DNA of 64,000 bases from Halorubrum lacusprofundi ATCC 49239 (lineage in GTDB: Archaea > Halobacteriota > Halobacteria > Halobacteriales > Haloferacaceae), in contig NC_012030.1 in the NCBI RefSeq assembly GCF_000022205.1, forward strand, positions 367,339-431,338. Reading direction: 5' to 3'. Within the stretch, counting starts at the first letter, position 1. Every line of letters starts with the position of its first letter. Below the pieces are notes generated by a model, which made no database searches, had not been told where the DNA came from, and worked only from the letters and a program-made list of their open reading frames with translations. A program made the position numbers and the translations under genes. This document shows, piece after piece, positions 16,254 to 27,345 of the stretch.

Positions 16254-19200
16254 ATGACTCTCGATTTTCTCGCCACACGTATGTGGCGACCTTGGTCCCC
16301 GGACCACGATTATTTTGAGATAGAAGGATTTGATCTTGGCAATGGTTCCAATCAGCTAGAAATTGTCCTTGCTCATTCTGAAGGTCGTCCTCGAAAAGAT
16401 GAGATGCGTCGTATCTGGAAGGATCGCCGGGGTGGACGCCCGAATCCTGTTCTTGTTGTTACTACATACGATACTGATTCTGTTGCGCTCTGCGGACCAT
16501 CTGGTGATTCTCCACCAGTTTATCACGACGTTGATGTCGGAGTTGCTGAGCGAATTGTCGATGTTGCCCTTGAGAAACCGGACCGTTTTGCGGCACATCG
16601 TTTTCTTGGAGAAGTACTGGATCAAATAACCGACGACCTCGTCGGTCTACGTAACCAGGGTCTCCTCTCAACACACGAGCTTCGTGTCGGCGTTCCGCAC
16701 CGACAAGACTGGGACGATGCTGCGACCAAAGCAGATAATGCCCTCGGGGCTGACGACGGTCGAGAGTTAGTCGAAGAACTCGGATACGAGATCGAACCGC
16801 TGCAAGGTGGTGGCTACGTTCTTCGAGATGGTGCAAAAAAGACAGCAGTCGCTGTCTTCCTCGAAGATGATGAAGCCTTCGAGCAAACGAAAGACCGCTT
16901 CTCAGGCAAATCGGCAGTCAGTTATTCACTAAACAAAGCCGATAACGAGAACCTACAGTACGTCGTTGCCAGTTCGGGTACCACTCTTCGGCTCTATACG
17001 ACAGACGCTGATGCCGGATTTGGATCGCGTGGTCGGACTGATACCTTCGTCGAACTCAATCCAGATCTTCTCACCGACGATATGGCGGGCTACCTTTGGC
17101 TTCTTTTCTCTGCTGAAGCACTCCGTGATGGCGGATCATTAGAAGAAATTATGGCTCGCTCTGAGGACTACGCTGCCGACTTAGGTGAGCGACTTCGAGA
17201 ACGCATCTATGATGACGTAGTACCGCAGTTGGCCGAGGCTATCGCAGAGTCGCGTGATCTCGACGACCCAACAAAAGAAGAACTGGATCAGACCTACCGG
17301 ATGGCATTGGTCCTTCTTTACCGCTTGCTCTTCATCTCCTACGCTGAGGACGAGGACTTCCTCCCACGACGACGTAATGGCAACTACCGTGAGCACTCGC
17401 TGAAGAACCTCGCTAAGCGTATTGACCGAACACTAACCGACAATGAACAGGAGTTCGACGACGACGCGACAGACTACTGGGATGAGGTGATGCAACTCAC
17501 GAAATATATCCACAATGGCCACGCTGAGTGGGGCTTACCAGAGTACGACGGTACTTTACTCTCTTCGAACATGGATATGTCTGAAGCTGGTGCTGAACTT
17601 GCAAAAATCGAACTTACCAATGCGGAGTTCGGTCCTGCTTTGGGCAGCCTACTCATCGACGAGACACCTGACGAGCGCAAAGGTCCTATCGACTTTCGGA
17701 ATATTGGCGTCCGTGAGTTCGGTGTCATCTATGAGGGTCTCTTAGAATCTGAGTTGTCTGTCGCCGACGATGATTTAACTCTTGATGATGGGAATTACCG
17801 GCCTGCAATAGATGACGAAACAGTGGATGTTGAAGAGAGAGAAATATATCTGCACGGCCAATCAGGAGAGAGAAAATCTACGGGATCGTATTATACCGGG
17901 AGTGAATTCGTTGAACATCTCTTAGATTATTCGTTGAAGCCTGCTCTCGACGATCACATTGATAAACTCAAAGGGATGTCGGACAATAAGGCAGCGGAGC
18001 ACTTCTTCGACATTCGGGTTGCAGATATCGCAATGGGTTCTGGTCACTTTCTAGTTGGTGCCATAGACCGAATAGAGAGTCGTTTATCTGGCTTCTTAGA
18101 ACAACGAGATAGCAAGCTACCACGTGTCCAACAAGAATTGGACCGTCTCGAACAAGCAGCAATGGATGCCTTCGAAAACGAGGATAATGCACCAGAAATC
18201 GAACGGGATCAGTTACTTCGGCGGCAAGTGGCACGTCGGTGTATCTACGGTGTTGACCTCAATGATGAGGCAACGTTGTTAGCACGTCTTTCTCTCTGGA
18301 TTCATACGTTCGTACCTGGCCTCCCTCTCACTTTCTTGGACTATAATCTCCAGACAGGGGATTCAATCGTCGGTATTGGCTCTCTCAATGAGATCACAGA
18401 TCTTGCGGATGTCAAACAGAGTTCCTTGGGAATGTTTCTCGATGACGGTGATGATGAGGCAAATCTCCCTGACATTGAGGAAGAGGTAGAGATGATTGGT
18501 CAAATGGCCGACTCCGATGCCTCAGAGGTACAACAAGCTCGACAAACCCGTAATAAAATCGATGAGAGGCTTGAACAGACTGAAGCAGCACTCGATATCC
18601 TCGTGGGTTCATATCTGGACGATGATGTTGAGACTAGCGTTGTTACAATGGACTGTGACCTCACAGGTGTATCCAGTTACGACAAAGCACAAGAAGCACT
18701 CGGTGATCTTGATGTTCTTCATTTCCCAACAACCTTCCCAGAGGTATTCACTGGTGAAGATCCTGGATTTGACGTAATTGTAGGTAACCCGCCATGGGAT
18801 AAAGTTCTACATGAGCCACAGCAATTCTGGGTCACCCGATTCCCCGGACTGAATGCACTCAGTAAATCAAAACGTGAGGATAGAATCGAAGAGCTTCGAG
18901 AGAAATATCCACAGATTGCCGACGAAGAAGATGAAGTACAGGCAAATCGAGAATTGTATCAGGACTATGTGACCGCTGCCTATGATGAGCAAGGTCATGG
19001 ACACAAAGATTATTCAAAACTCTTTGTTGAACGGGCTCTAAACTTACAGAAGAGCAGTGGGAAGCTCGGATATGTTCTCCCACGTCAATCCCTCGTACTG
19101 GGTGGATGGAAGAAACTCCGCCAGCGACTGCTTGATGAATCTCACTTAACTGTTTTACAGGCGAGAAACCGTGGAGGATGGATCTTTGAGGACGTTCATC

Positions 19201-19550
19201 ACAGCTACATGGTCGTTTTCCTGACACAGAACTCAGAGACAAATAACTCTGGAGCACATATTTGGCCAGCTACTAAAAGCAAAACGGCATTAGAGAAGAT
19301 CTCGATTGATAATGGACTGGATCTATCGTATGATGAGGTTGTGAATCTAACTACAGAGTCACACGTTGTTTTGCCATGGCTCAACGATGAACGGGCTACG
19401 GATATCTTCCCTCAAATGGAAAATGAGTCCCGTTTGTCAGACGACAATGGGTGGATAAGTGGAATACACGATAGCCGTTGGGACTTCCGTGGTTCAGGAC
19501 GACACGGACACCTAACTAAGGATCAGTACTTCACAAAGCCGCTTAGTTAG
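16254..19550 (+). pseudogene. Type IIG / PglX-like DNA methyltransferase, 3'-truncated
   Basis: 1098 residues remain. The N-terminal 500 are alpha-rich and include the TYRMALVLLYRLLFISYAED block of Eco57I/PglX-type enzymes. SAM-binding motif I is DIAMGSGHFLVGA (about residue 590), and the amino-methyltransferase catalytic motif IV is VIVGNPPWDK (about 845), predicting N6-adenine methylation. The target-recognition C-terminus is missing: the frame ends shortly after RWDFRGSGRHGHLTKDQ, a few codons before an ISH3 element. Removing the element and its target duplication gives only about 20 unrelated codons, so the gene was already cut short. No companion BREX genes are present. Probably inactive for specificity. 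Confidence 0.82.
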
Positions 19551-20860
19551 AACGTCTGCTTGCTGAAGGTGTGTCTAAAACCAAACAAGCAGACGGTGAG
19601 ATCCACGAGGACCAGCTTCTTAACTTTCTCGTCAACCGCCTTGACGAGGAAGTTTCGCTCTCGTTAGCCAATAACGCTGAAATCACTGCTGAAGACATCT
19701 ATGAGGTCCTCGTCGGCGCTTGCGCCGACGGGACCTCTGTCTCTACGCTCTGTGCGTCGAGCCAGAACTCACCCGCTGGGAACACGGTCCTCTACCATCT
19801 TCGGACGAAGTTCGAGCCGGAACGGCTCGAACGAGTCGCTAACACGCTCCTGCGAAAGGATCTCGATGAATTGCTCCCCGAACAGGTGGAGGTCTGCGCA
19901 GACCTCCACCTGCGGCCCTACTACGGTGACGAAGACGACACAGACGGCCTCTATCACTCGGTAGCGAAGCGTGGAACCACTGCGTTCCACGCCTATGCCA
20001 CACTCTACGCGCGTGTGAAGAACAAACGCTACACGCTGGCGGTACGCCGTCTCAAAGACGGCGATACCGCAAGTAGTGTCCTCGCTGAGTTCTTCGGTGT
20101 CCTCGACGGCCTTGACGCCGGGGTCAAGGCCGTCTACCTTGATCGCGGATTCTACGACAGTAAGTGTCTCACGCTGCTTCAGGCGCACAATTACGCGTAC
20201 GTGATCCCGATCATCCGGTGGGGTGAGGCGATTCAGCAAGAGCTCTCGGAAGGATGGAGTCGCGTCATTCAGCATGATCTGACGGGGAAACTCGACGGTC
20301 ACAGCTGGACCGTCGATTTTCCCGTCTACATCGACTGTACGTACCTAAATGGGAAGTATGACGAGAACGGTGTGGCGCGTCACGGCTACGCCGCTGACGC
20401 GCCGTTCATCGACTCACCACGGGACGCTCGATACCACTACTCGAAACGCTTCGGTATCGAGTCAAGCTATCGCTTGTTTGAGCAAGCGATAGCGACAACG
20501 ACAACACGAGATCCAACGGTACGGCTGCTGTACGTGGTGGTGAGTCTCCTCTTACAGAACGTCTGGCGGTACCTTCACTACGAGTATGTGGCGACGCCCC
20601 GCCGAGGCGGGCGTCGCCTCTGGTGGTGGCCGTACAAGGAGTTCGTCAATATGATTCGACGAGCTGCGTGGACGGCCCTCGCGGTGCGTCGGGCCGTCCC
20701 CGCGAATCGGCCACCTGACGACCGATTCCACCGCTAACCACCGACCGAGCAAGCCAGCGGAGTGAGTGGCGACGCTGTCGCGTCGGCGGCTGACCGCCGC
20801 CGACAGCGACAGCTCTCCGTCGATCCGTCCGTAATTCTCTCGTCGAGACCGTCAGTACAA
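19544..20860 (+). mobile_element. ISH3-type insertion sequence (1317 bp)
   Basis: Flanked by a five-base direct repeat CCGCT (19539-19543 and 20861-20865). The ends are weakly related inverted repeats (TAGTTAGAACG against TTGTACTGACG). One intact transposase gene. It sits exactly where two convergent coding frames meet and changes the last codons of both. Confidence 0.72.
19571..20737 (+). CDS. ISH3 family transposase
   Basis: 388 residues, full length for ISH3. The N-terminus MSKTKQADGEIHEDQLLNFL and the following AEDIYEVLVGACADGTSV are typical. DDE residues lie in the DLHLRPYYGD region, in AVYLDRGFYDSK and in HYSKRFGIESSYRLFEQ. GTG start. No disruption, so probably mobile. Confidence 0.92.
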   Translation: MSKTKQADGEIHEDQLLNFLVNRLDEEVSLSLANNAEITAEDIYEVLVGACADGTSVSTLCASSQNSPAGNTVLYHLRTKFEPERLERVANTLLRKDLDELLPEQVEVCADLHLRPYYGDEDDTDGLYHSVAKRGTTAFHAYATLYARVKNKRYTLAVRRLKDGDTASSVLAEFFGVLDGLDAGVKAVYLDRGFYDSKCLTLLQAHNYAYVIPIIRWGEAIQQELSEGWSRVIQHDLTGKLDGHSWTVDFPVYIDCTYLNGKYDENGVARHGYAADAPFIDSPRDARYHYSKRFGIESSYRLFEQAIATTTTRDPTVRLLYVVVSLLLQNVWRYLHYEYVATPRRGGRRLWWWPYKEFVNMIRRAAWTALAVRRAVPANRPPDDRFHR

Positions 20861-23800
20861 CCGCTTCGACACAGAACTCAGGCCGCAGAAACAGCTAGCC
20901 GAGGATGCTTTGTGAGGTACTGATTCTGAATTGACTTGAATTGGAACACTGAGGTTGAGGCCGAGTCGACTGAACCAGCGGAACCCGTCGTGGATCGTTT
21001 TGCGGTGTGACTCGGTTGGTTGGACTCGACCGCTGTCTTGCTGGAGAATCGCATCGATACCTTCAGCAGTGATTGAGACCTCCGCCTCGGGCTTTTGGAT
21101 GTGGATTCGCTTTGCTGTCTGGTAGGCGATCAGATCCCGGTTATCTTCTTCAGAAGCGAAATCATCGCCCATCGAGAAGGGGTCGTCTTCCTCGTCGTCG
21201 TCTTCCAGATAGACGTTGTGGACGTTGATCATTTCAGGAGGTACGCCGATCCCACTGGGGAATTCCTCGATTGGGTGGCCCAATGCCTCCTCGAAGCGGT
21301 CGGCGAACGATTCGACAGTGATTGTTTCGGCCCCGCGTTTGAGTTGTTCGCCCCAGACGAGCTCCAGGAAGTCGACGACGGTCTGTTGTTGCATCCCGCC
21401 ACCCGAGATGAGCAGATCAGTCTCAGCCGGAGAGTTTGCCATCGGCTCGACGCCGTATCGATCAAGGCTCCGGTCGATAGCTTCGTGGGCCTCTTCTTTC
21501 GTTCGCAGCGGCGGGTAGTCGGGGAAGGTATGAAGCCCCAATGCAGGACTTACCTCTCGACCTTGCTCGCCCATGTAGGTCACGCGAGTCAGCACTCGGA
21601 ACTCCGGCATCCCCATGATGTCGTATTTATCGATGTCTTCGCCCATCCGCTTGGCAATTAACTCACCGTCGTCAGGTCCTCGAACACCGAACGAGACCAT
21701 CGTGTCCGTATTCGAAAAGATCTGTCTGAGAATCCCCTCGTGGTCTTCTTCGATCTGGGCGGGGTTCTGACAAGCCAGACACACCGACATTTTTCCGGAG
21801 CGTGCCTTGGTCAACATCTTTTTGATGTTCATATCCTCACTGACGACGTCGTCGAACTCGTCGATCAGCGTGAAGAACGGTTCACGGTCCTCTTCTTCTT
21901 CTTCCTCGGCACGGGATTGGATCGTCGCCCAGACACGCCGGATAATTGCTGTCGACACTACCCGTTTGACTTCTTCGTTCGAGACGGTGTTTCGAACAAG
22001 AATGATCTTGCCTTCCTCGACAGCATCGTTGATCGAGACCGAGCTATTGCGATGAGAAACGATCTCCTTGCTGATTGGGCTCTCTGCCCAGTCTTGAAGG
22101 CGTCTGACGACGGGGTCAACCTCGTCTGGGTCCATTTCCGCAATACGGCGGGAGTACTGCTTGATGTCGGTTATGATACTCCCCGTTTGTGTATCGTCCA
22201 GCTCGACGCCTTCGCGTTCGAGCGAGCGGGCGAAGTTCCAGCGTTTTTCCTCGCGGCCGAGGACGTTGTACATGTCATAAAGTGTATATGGATTGTTCGA
22301 GCGGATCATCGCCCGCGTGATGTTCTTCGTAATCCCGGCCATCTTCGCCCCCCAGTAGCCCTCGGCTTTCAGAATTGCTTGAAGGTCGTCGACGATGGAT
22401 TCGACCTCTCGGTCGTACCGTGGGTGGTCTTTTGGAACCGATGGGTCGAGGAAATTGATCGCGGCCACCTTGTCAGGGTGTTTGATACTACCCGGTTCGA
22501 TCCAGATTACGTCGTCTAATCTGTCTTCGGGGATTTCCTGCATGAGCTCGACCGCCATATCGCCCTTCGGATCAATGACGACACAGCCGTAGCCCTTCCG
22601 AACGATCTGGTTGATGAGGTTCTTCTGAGAAGTCGTCTTGCCCATGCCTGTCGTCCCGAACATCGAGAGATGACGGAACCACGAGAACTCTTCCATGCCG
22701 ACTTCCCGCATCGGGTTGTTCCCCCGCGATTGATACCCCAACCAGATATTCGCACTCGGGTCTTCGCGGTGTTTGTCGACGAAAAGTTTCCGAACGTCTT
22801 CACCCATGTAGAGGTTACCGTCGTGACCAGTCTGCTTGAAATTCATATTCAAGTACCGACCGCTCTCCGATCGGGTTTGGCAGTATTCCGTATCGACGAA
22901 ATTGACGGCGAATTTACCGCGCTTGGCAGGGAGGTTGTCTTGTCCAGTAGTCGACGCGCTCGAAGCCGCCGTCCCTCCTGCTCCATTCTGCGCTTGTCCA
23001 CCACCCTCAGCACTCACCGGGAGGCTGTCTTGTGTTCCCAATCCGTCTGTTAGGGCGGGCGTTTCGTCGCTTTCTGGTTCACTGGTTGTTGCCGGCGAAC
23101 CTGCAGATGCTGGTGACGATCGGGACTGTGGCTGTGGCTGTGGCTCTCCTTGGTCTGCTTCGGAGCGGCCTTGTGCAGCATCAGCCTGCTTTGCACGGAT
23201 CAGGTAGGATTCTTCGATGTGATTTTCAATGACGTTGAGCAGCTGCTCGTAGGTTTCTTCAGTGGGCATTTGGGCACGCATTTCATCGTGATTGATGGCC
23301 CCTTGTTCGTACGCTGCTGCGTACTCGAGAACCACATTGATGGTCTGCTCTGCTTCTTCCTCAGTTTCTGCTTCTTGTCTTATCGTCTTGGTAGTTACAG
23401 TCTCTGGGTAGTCAGATGGCGACACCGAGCGTCGGTAATAAGACTTCGACGATGACGAGACGATCCGTTTTGCCTTCTCGTACGTGGTCAAATCGTCGGC
23501 ATCATCACCTAGATCGACTGGTGGGTTTTCATCCAACTCTGCAAATTCATTGGCTCCCGCATCATCGTGGGTTGCCTCAGATAGATTACCGTCTTTGGCT
23601 TCTACGGATGCGCCACCGGGGACAGACTTGCCAAATGCCGTCTTGATGAAGTCGACATTTTGGGTATGGATACTCTCATTCGGGAGATGTGCGAGCGCAG
23701 CCAACTCCTCTCTAGTTAGGATCGTACCGTTGGGGTTGAGTTCTCGGAGTGCTGCATCGAAGAAGTGTTCTTTCGCTTCTTCACCATTGAACCGAGTGGC

Positions 23801-24682
23801 AGTAAACTGTTGGTTGAGTCGTGCATTCTGGTAAATCGAAGTGAATACGTTCTCGATACCCTTCGCATGTCGGACAGTGGTTTTTGCACGCTGGTCGAAA
23901 ACGAAGAACCGAATATTACACTCAAAGGCTGGCGTACCTTCTAGATTGCCGATGTACTTTCCTGTCCGTCGATCTTTGTCAGTGGGGTCGAGAATCTTTG
24001 GATCGATCCGAGAGTCGATGAGCCGACCTTCTTCGAGTTCGCGGGCTTTGGATTGGGCCGATGGATCGGTTCGGCCCTCTCCGTCGGTCCAATTTTCGTG
24101 GGCGGGTTCGAACACTACCTGGAAGAAGACTGCTTGATTTTTGTGACCAACCAGCTCGCTCGTGATCGCCTCATACGGGTCTCTCTCAAACGGTCCTTCT
24201 CCACTGAACGACCGAATCGGAGCGTACTTTGTGTGGTAGAGCGTGAATTCCCCGCCTGTGATATAGCTTTCTCGGGGGATCTTCGGCATGAGTCGGTTCG
24301 AAGACGAGATGTTGGCGTTTGGATACAACCCGCCGATCTGCTTTTGGATTTCCTCCTCTTCATCGCGATTCGGGGTCGAGAATATGAACCGGAGCTTCCC
24401 TTCGGAGAACCACATTTCAAACGAGTATCGTGGTGGTTGTTCTGTCTTCCCGAGCTTCTTTTTCAACCAACTCGGCTTGGTGACTGCACTATGGAACACG
24501 GAAATGAGTTGCTCTGCATTCTCGATCCCGACCGACTTACTGTACGGTTGGACTTTGAGTAGACGCCCGTCGTACTCCCTGACGCACTGACTCAGAGTAT
24601 TTTCGTTGCCTGCATGGAATCGCAGAGCTTCGTATTGCTCGTCGTCGTATCTGCTCTGAAGGAACTTCTTAATCACGTTCAT
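20852..24682 (-). CDS. HerA/TraG-type conjugation ATPase
   Basis: About 1276 residues from ATG 24682 (MNVIKKFLQSRYDDE); an ATG at 24736 would add 18. The N-terminal 430 residues form a large domain without motifs, followed by a Gln/Pro/Ser-rich linker (about 520-600). The ATPase has Walker A GTTGMGKTTSQKNL (about residue 675) and IDPKGDM, Walker B FFTLIDEFDD (about 942), and a later ARSGKMSVCLACQNPAQIEE segment. This is the DUF87/VirD4-VirB4 class that pumps DNA or protein during conjugation, marking an integrative or conjugative plasmid. The ISH3 insertion alters the last residues: without it the frame would end SKRLCEVLILS. No other transfer gene is nearby. Confidence 0.85.
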   Translation of the reverse strand: MNVIKKFLQSRYDDEQYEALRFHAGNENTLSQCVREYDGRLLKVQPYSKSVGIENAEQLISVFHSAVTKPSWLKKKLGKTEQPPRYSFEMWFSEGKLRFIFSTPNRDEEEEIQKQIGGLYPNANISSSNRLMPKIPRESYITGGEFTLYHTKYAPIRSFSGEGPFERDPYEAITSELVGHKNQAVFFQVVFEPAHENWTDGEGRTDPSAQSKARELEEGRLIDSRIDPKILDPTDKDRRTGKYIGNLEGTPAFECNIRFFVFDQRAKTTVRHAKGIENVFTSIYQNARLNQQFTATRFNGEEAKEHFFDAALRELNPNGTILTREELAALAHLPNESIHTQNVDFIKTAFGKSVPGGASVEAKDGNLSEATHDDAGANEFAELDENPPVDLGDDADDLTTYEKAKRIVSSSSKSYYRRSVSPSDYPETVTTKTIRQEAETEEEAEQTINVVLEYAAAYEQGAINHDEMRAQMPTEETYEQLLNVIENHIEESYLIRAKQADAAQGRSEADQGEPQPQPQSRSSPASAGSPATTSEPESDETPALTDGLGTQDSLPVSAEGGGQAQNGAGGTAASSASTTGQDNLPAKRGKFAVNFVDTEYCQTRSESGRYLNMNFKQTGHDGNLYMGEDVRKLFVDKHREDPSANIWLGYQSRGNNPMREVGMEEFSWFRHLSMFGTTGMGKTTSQKNLINQIVRKGYGCVVIDPKGDMAVELMQEIPEDRLDDVIWIEPGSIKHPDKVAAINFLDPSVPKDHPRYDREVESIVDDLQAILKAEGYWGAKMAGITKNITRAMIRSNNPYTLYDMYNVLGREEKRWNFARSLEREGVELDDTQTGSIITDIKQYSRRIAEMDPDEVDPVVRRLQDWAESPISKEIVSHRNSSVSINDAVEEGKIILVRNTVSNEEVKRVVSTAIIRRVWATIQSRAEEEEEEDREPFFTLIDEFDDVVSEDMNIKKMLTKARSGKMSVCLACQNPAQIEEDHEGILRQIFSNTDTMVSFGVRGPDDGELIAKRMGEDIDKYDIMGMPEFRVLTRVTYMGEQGREVSPALGLHTFPDYPPLRTKEEAHEAIDRSLDRYGVEPMANSPAETDLLISGGGMQQQTVVDFLELVWGEQLKRGAETITVESFADRFEEALGHPIEEFPSGIGVPPEMINVHNVYLEDDDEEDDPFSMGDDFASEEDNRDLIAYQTAKRIHIQKPEAEVSITAEGIDAILQQDSGRVQPTESHRKTIHDGFRWFSRLGLNLSVPIQVNSESVPHKASSASCFCGLSSVSKRLY

Positions 24683-24736
24683 CTTTGCGGAGGTTTGTGT
24701 TTTTGTGAGGACATAGAGAGGAGGACAAAACCACAA

Positions 24737-25249
24737 TATGTCGGTTTTAGTACTACATATGTTGAGATATACTTATTGGTAAATTTTAAAATAATTACAT
24801 AAAAGACTGTCAACTTAATCTGCAGTTATTATTTGCTCTAACAATGTGGATTCAATTGTGTCGACAATGAATTGTCTGAATATCTTGGAGAATGGAATAA
24901 AATATGTAGTAATGATATTGGGCGAGCTCTTATTTGGCAAACTATTTCAAAATAGCACAATAAATGGGCTGTTCGATGAGCTCTCATGAGTACCGACAAT
25001 TTCACCTATCTCGCTGACGCGGCAGTTGAGTCCTCATCAGTGGGATAGTGTCCTTTGGTCCACTTTTGAAATACGCTTTGTTATGAAAAAGTAGTAGATC
25101 TTATTCGAGATCTGATAGTACCCGAACCAATGAGACGACCAATATCGATCGATACGCAAAACTGATCATCTGTTTAGTAACGGTTTGTTGTACAAAGCGT
25201 CAATGAGTAGTTGGCTAGTTCCTGAGCCAGTGATACGGTTTGTTGTGGA
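24737..25249. other. Intergenic, no gene seen
   Basis: A/T-rich DNA. A 20-codon frame at 24988 (MSTDNFTYLADAAVE) may be the start of a lost gene. The words ACGGTTTGTTGT occur twice, at 25183 and 25234. No other feature was found. Confidence 0.4.
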
Positions 25250-25294
25250 GGTTACCGCTTAACCGCCGCCCAGTGGGCAGTTAAGACGGTAACC
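25250..25294. terminator. Stem-loop 3' of the DUF5518-like gene
   Basis: GGTTACCGCTTAAC (25250-25263) pairs with GTTAAGACGGTAACC (25280-25294) with one bulged A, enclosing a 16-base loop. It lies 54 bases past the stop of the minus-strand membrane gene, fitting a transcript end or RNA-processing site. Confidence 0.5.
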
Positions 25295-25347
25295 GTCTAC
25301 AATAAACAGTATGAGCCGCAGCGAGCGATCCCCGGACGCGGTTCTGA

Positions 25348-25788
25348 TCAGGTAGCCTCGGTCGATGGGCGGTTGTGTTTCGTTCTCACTCCGGTGAGCG
25401 TCCCCATGAACCCCATCAGCCCCGACAACACAGTTACCAGCACGAGTAGTCCCAGCAGCGGGCTGACCTCGACTACTACTGTCCACAGTGGTCCGCCGGG
25501 ACCGATCTTCTCAACCGGATCGAATCTGCTCACATACACCCAGACGGAGGGGAGCGCACCGACCAGTCCCATACGGGTGCCCACACGAATGGCTCGCTTC
25601 GAGTTCTGGCGGTAGGCGTAGCCGACGACGATCCCAGCGAAGAACACCGGCAACGAACTCAGAAACGGCACATACCACCGAACCACGAACGAAAACGGCA
25701 TCGAGGCGACCGCAGCGAGAACCGCGGGTGGCCACACACCATCGCTGAGTTTCGATACCACCCGATCCATACCGGATTCTGTCGCCAT
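25348..25788 (-). CDS. DUF5518-like small membrane protein
   Basis: 146 residues with four hydrophobic segments: VLAAVASMPFSFVVRWYVPF, LPVFFAGIVVGYAY, a central MGLVGALPSVWVYV, and a C-terminal LLGLLVLVTVLSGLMGFMGT. The second helix contains GIVVGYAYRQ, typical of haloarchaeal DUF5518 membrane proteins. No signal peptide. Function unknown. A hairpin follows the stop codon. It is separated from SelO by an unremarkable 160 bases. Confidence 0.72.
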   Translation of the reverse strand: MATESGMDRVVSKLSDGVWPPAVLAAVASMPFSFVVRWYVPFLSSLPVFFAGIVVGYAYRQNSKRAIRVGTRMGLVGALPSVWVYVSRFDPVEKIGPGGPLWTVVVEVSPLLGLLVLVTVLSGLMGFMGTLTGVRTKHNRPSTEAT

Positions 25789-25950
25789 GCTATCAAGAGC
25801 CTGTCGCCTGCTGGGGCTGGAAAGAGATCTACAGCCTGATCAGAAAACTCATACTCTTCGCGAAGCTACGAGTCGACCGACCTTACTGACGGTTAGCGAT
25901 GGTATGGGAGAAATGGTACCGCTCCGACAGCTAAAGTCGATGATACTCGT

Positions 25951-27345
25951 TCAAGTATTGCAGTACGTTGTATACTCTGCATCGAATTCTCGTGGTGGTG
26001 GTTGCTGGAATTGTGAACCCATATCTTTTGATGTATAGGGGTCTTCCAACACGGTCAACAACCCGTTAAATTTGGATAGGTTACCAGTTTCGAGATACTC
26101 ATCCAGTGCCGTTTCAATCAAGTAATTGCGGGGGATATACCGCGGATTGGCTTCCTGCATCAACTCCTCATCTAGGCCGACAGCAGCCAATTTATTCCGA
26201 AGCTGTTCGAATTCTGTAGTTGCAAACACTGGATTATCAAACGTACCAGGCGTCTCTAATTCAAGGAACGTATTGGTATAGTCTGCGTTCGATTTTCGAA
26301 GCCACTCCAGGACTTCATCGACGAGCTCTTGCTCGTCATCTGAGTTGATTCCCAGCTTCTTCCGCATCATGGTGTAGTATTGCTCATCAAATCGATCCCC
26401 AAATTCGTTTAGTTTGACTTCGAGTTCATCATACGTGAGTGCTGATTGTGCACACAGAGGTTGGAGTGTTTCTGCGAACCGCTCGAGATTCCACCGCAAG
26501 ATGGGTCGCTGGTTCCCGAATGCATATCGCCCGTGCTTATCGATTGAGCTGAAGACCGTCTCCTCGTCGTAGTAATTCATGAAGGCACAGGGTCCGTAAT
26601 CAAATGTTTCGCCATCGATACTCATGTTATCCGTATTCATGACGCCATGGATGAATCCGACACGCAACCAGTCAACAACCATCTCAATCGACGACTGCAT
26701 AACCGAATCGAAGAACTCTAGGTATTTCCGATCCGTCCCATTCAGCTTCGGGTAGTGCCTGTCGATAACATAGTCAGTGAATCGCTGTAGTTCGTCGGAT
26801 GCTCGGCCTGCAACATACTGGAAGGTCCCGTATCGAATGTGGCTGTTCATCACTCGAACGAGGATGGCACCAGGTTCTGTCCGTCGTCGTTTGACTGCTT
26901 CGTCGGTTTCGACGACTGCCAGACTTCTCGACGTTTTGATGTTTAGATTCTGCATCGCATACGAATATACATACTCTCTGAGCATTGAGCTGACAGTTGC
27001 GTTGCCATCACCTCTTCTGGAGTAGGGAGTTCGACCAGCCCCTTTCAGTTGAATATCGTATCTCTTGCCATCGTGAACATGTTCACCGAGTATCATCGCT
27101 CTTCCGTCACCAAGTAGGGTAAAACTTCCATACTGGTGGCCTGCATATATTTGAGCGATTGGTTCTTCCAATAGGTCCTGGCCTGCCAGCACTTCAGTAG
27201 TGAGCTTCGCTGTATCCAATCCTAGATCAGCACATAGCTCGTCATCAAGAAGCAAAACGTCGGGAGTATCGATACTTTTCGGCGTTACTTTCGAATAGAG
27301 ATTCGAGTCTAAATTTTTGTAAGTGGTATCAAATGAAAAGGCCAT
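25951..27345 (-). CDS. selO: Protein adenylyltransferase SelO (YdiU family)
   Basis: 464 residues, close to the usual 480. The pseudokinase-fold signature blocks are all present: AQIYAGHQYGSFTLLGDGRA, then DIQLKGAGRTPYSRRGDGNA, then MNSHIRYGTFQY, and the metal/catalytic block GVMNTDNMSIDGETFDYGPC. SelO transfers AMP from ATP to Ser/Thr/Tyr of target proteins and is linked to oxidative-stress responses. The C-terminus ends TYCNT, keeping the penultimate-region Cys that in studied members forms a regulatory disulfide. The gene stands alone with its own promoter. Confidence 0.95.
   Translation of the reverse strand: MAFSFDTTYKNLDSNLYSKVTPKSIDTPDVLLLDDELCADLGLDTAKLTTEVLAGQDLLEEPIAQIYAGHQYGSFTLLGDGRAMILGEHVHDGKRYDIQLKGAGRTPYSRRGDGNATVSSMLREYVYSYAMQNLNIKTSRSLAVVETDEAVKRRRTEPGAILVRVMNSHIRYGTFQYVAGRASDELQRFTDYVIDRHYPKLNGTDRKYLEFFDSVMQSSIEMVVDWLRVGFIHGVMNTDNMSIDGETFDYGPCAFMNYYDEETVFSSIDKHGRYAFGNQRPILRWNLERFAETLQPLCAQSALTYDELEVKLNEFGDRFDEQYYTMMRKKLGINSDDEQELVDEVLEWLRKSNADYTNTFLELETPGTFDNPVFATTEFEQLRNKLAAVGLDEELMQEANPRYIPRNYLIETALDEYLETGNLSKFNGLLTVLEDPYTSKDMGSQFQQPPPREFDAEYTTYCNT

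Noticed and set aside
21740..22519. 259-codon frame antisense to the conjugation ATPase
   Set aside because: Its composition (many Phe, Val, Asp) follows from the complementary codons of the ATPase; no start signal or motif.
16254..24682. Complete BREX or DISARM defence island
   Set aside because: Only a truncated methyltransferase and a conjugation ATPase are present; no BrxA/B/C/Z, DrmA-C or helicase partners.
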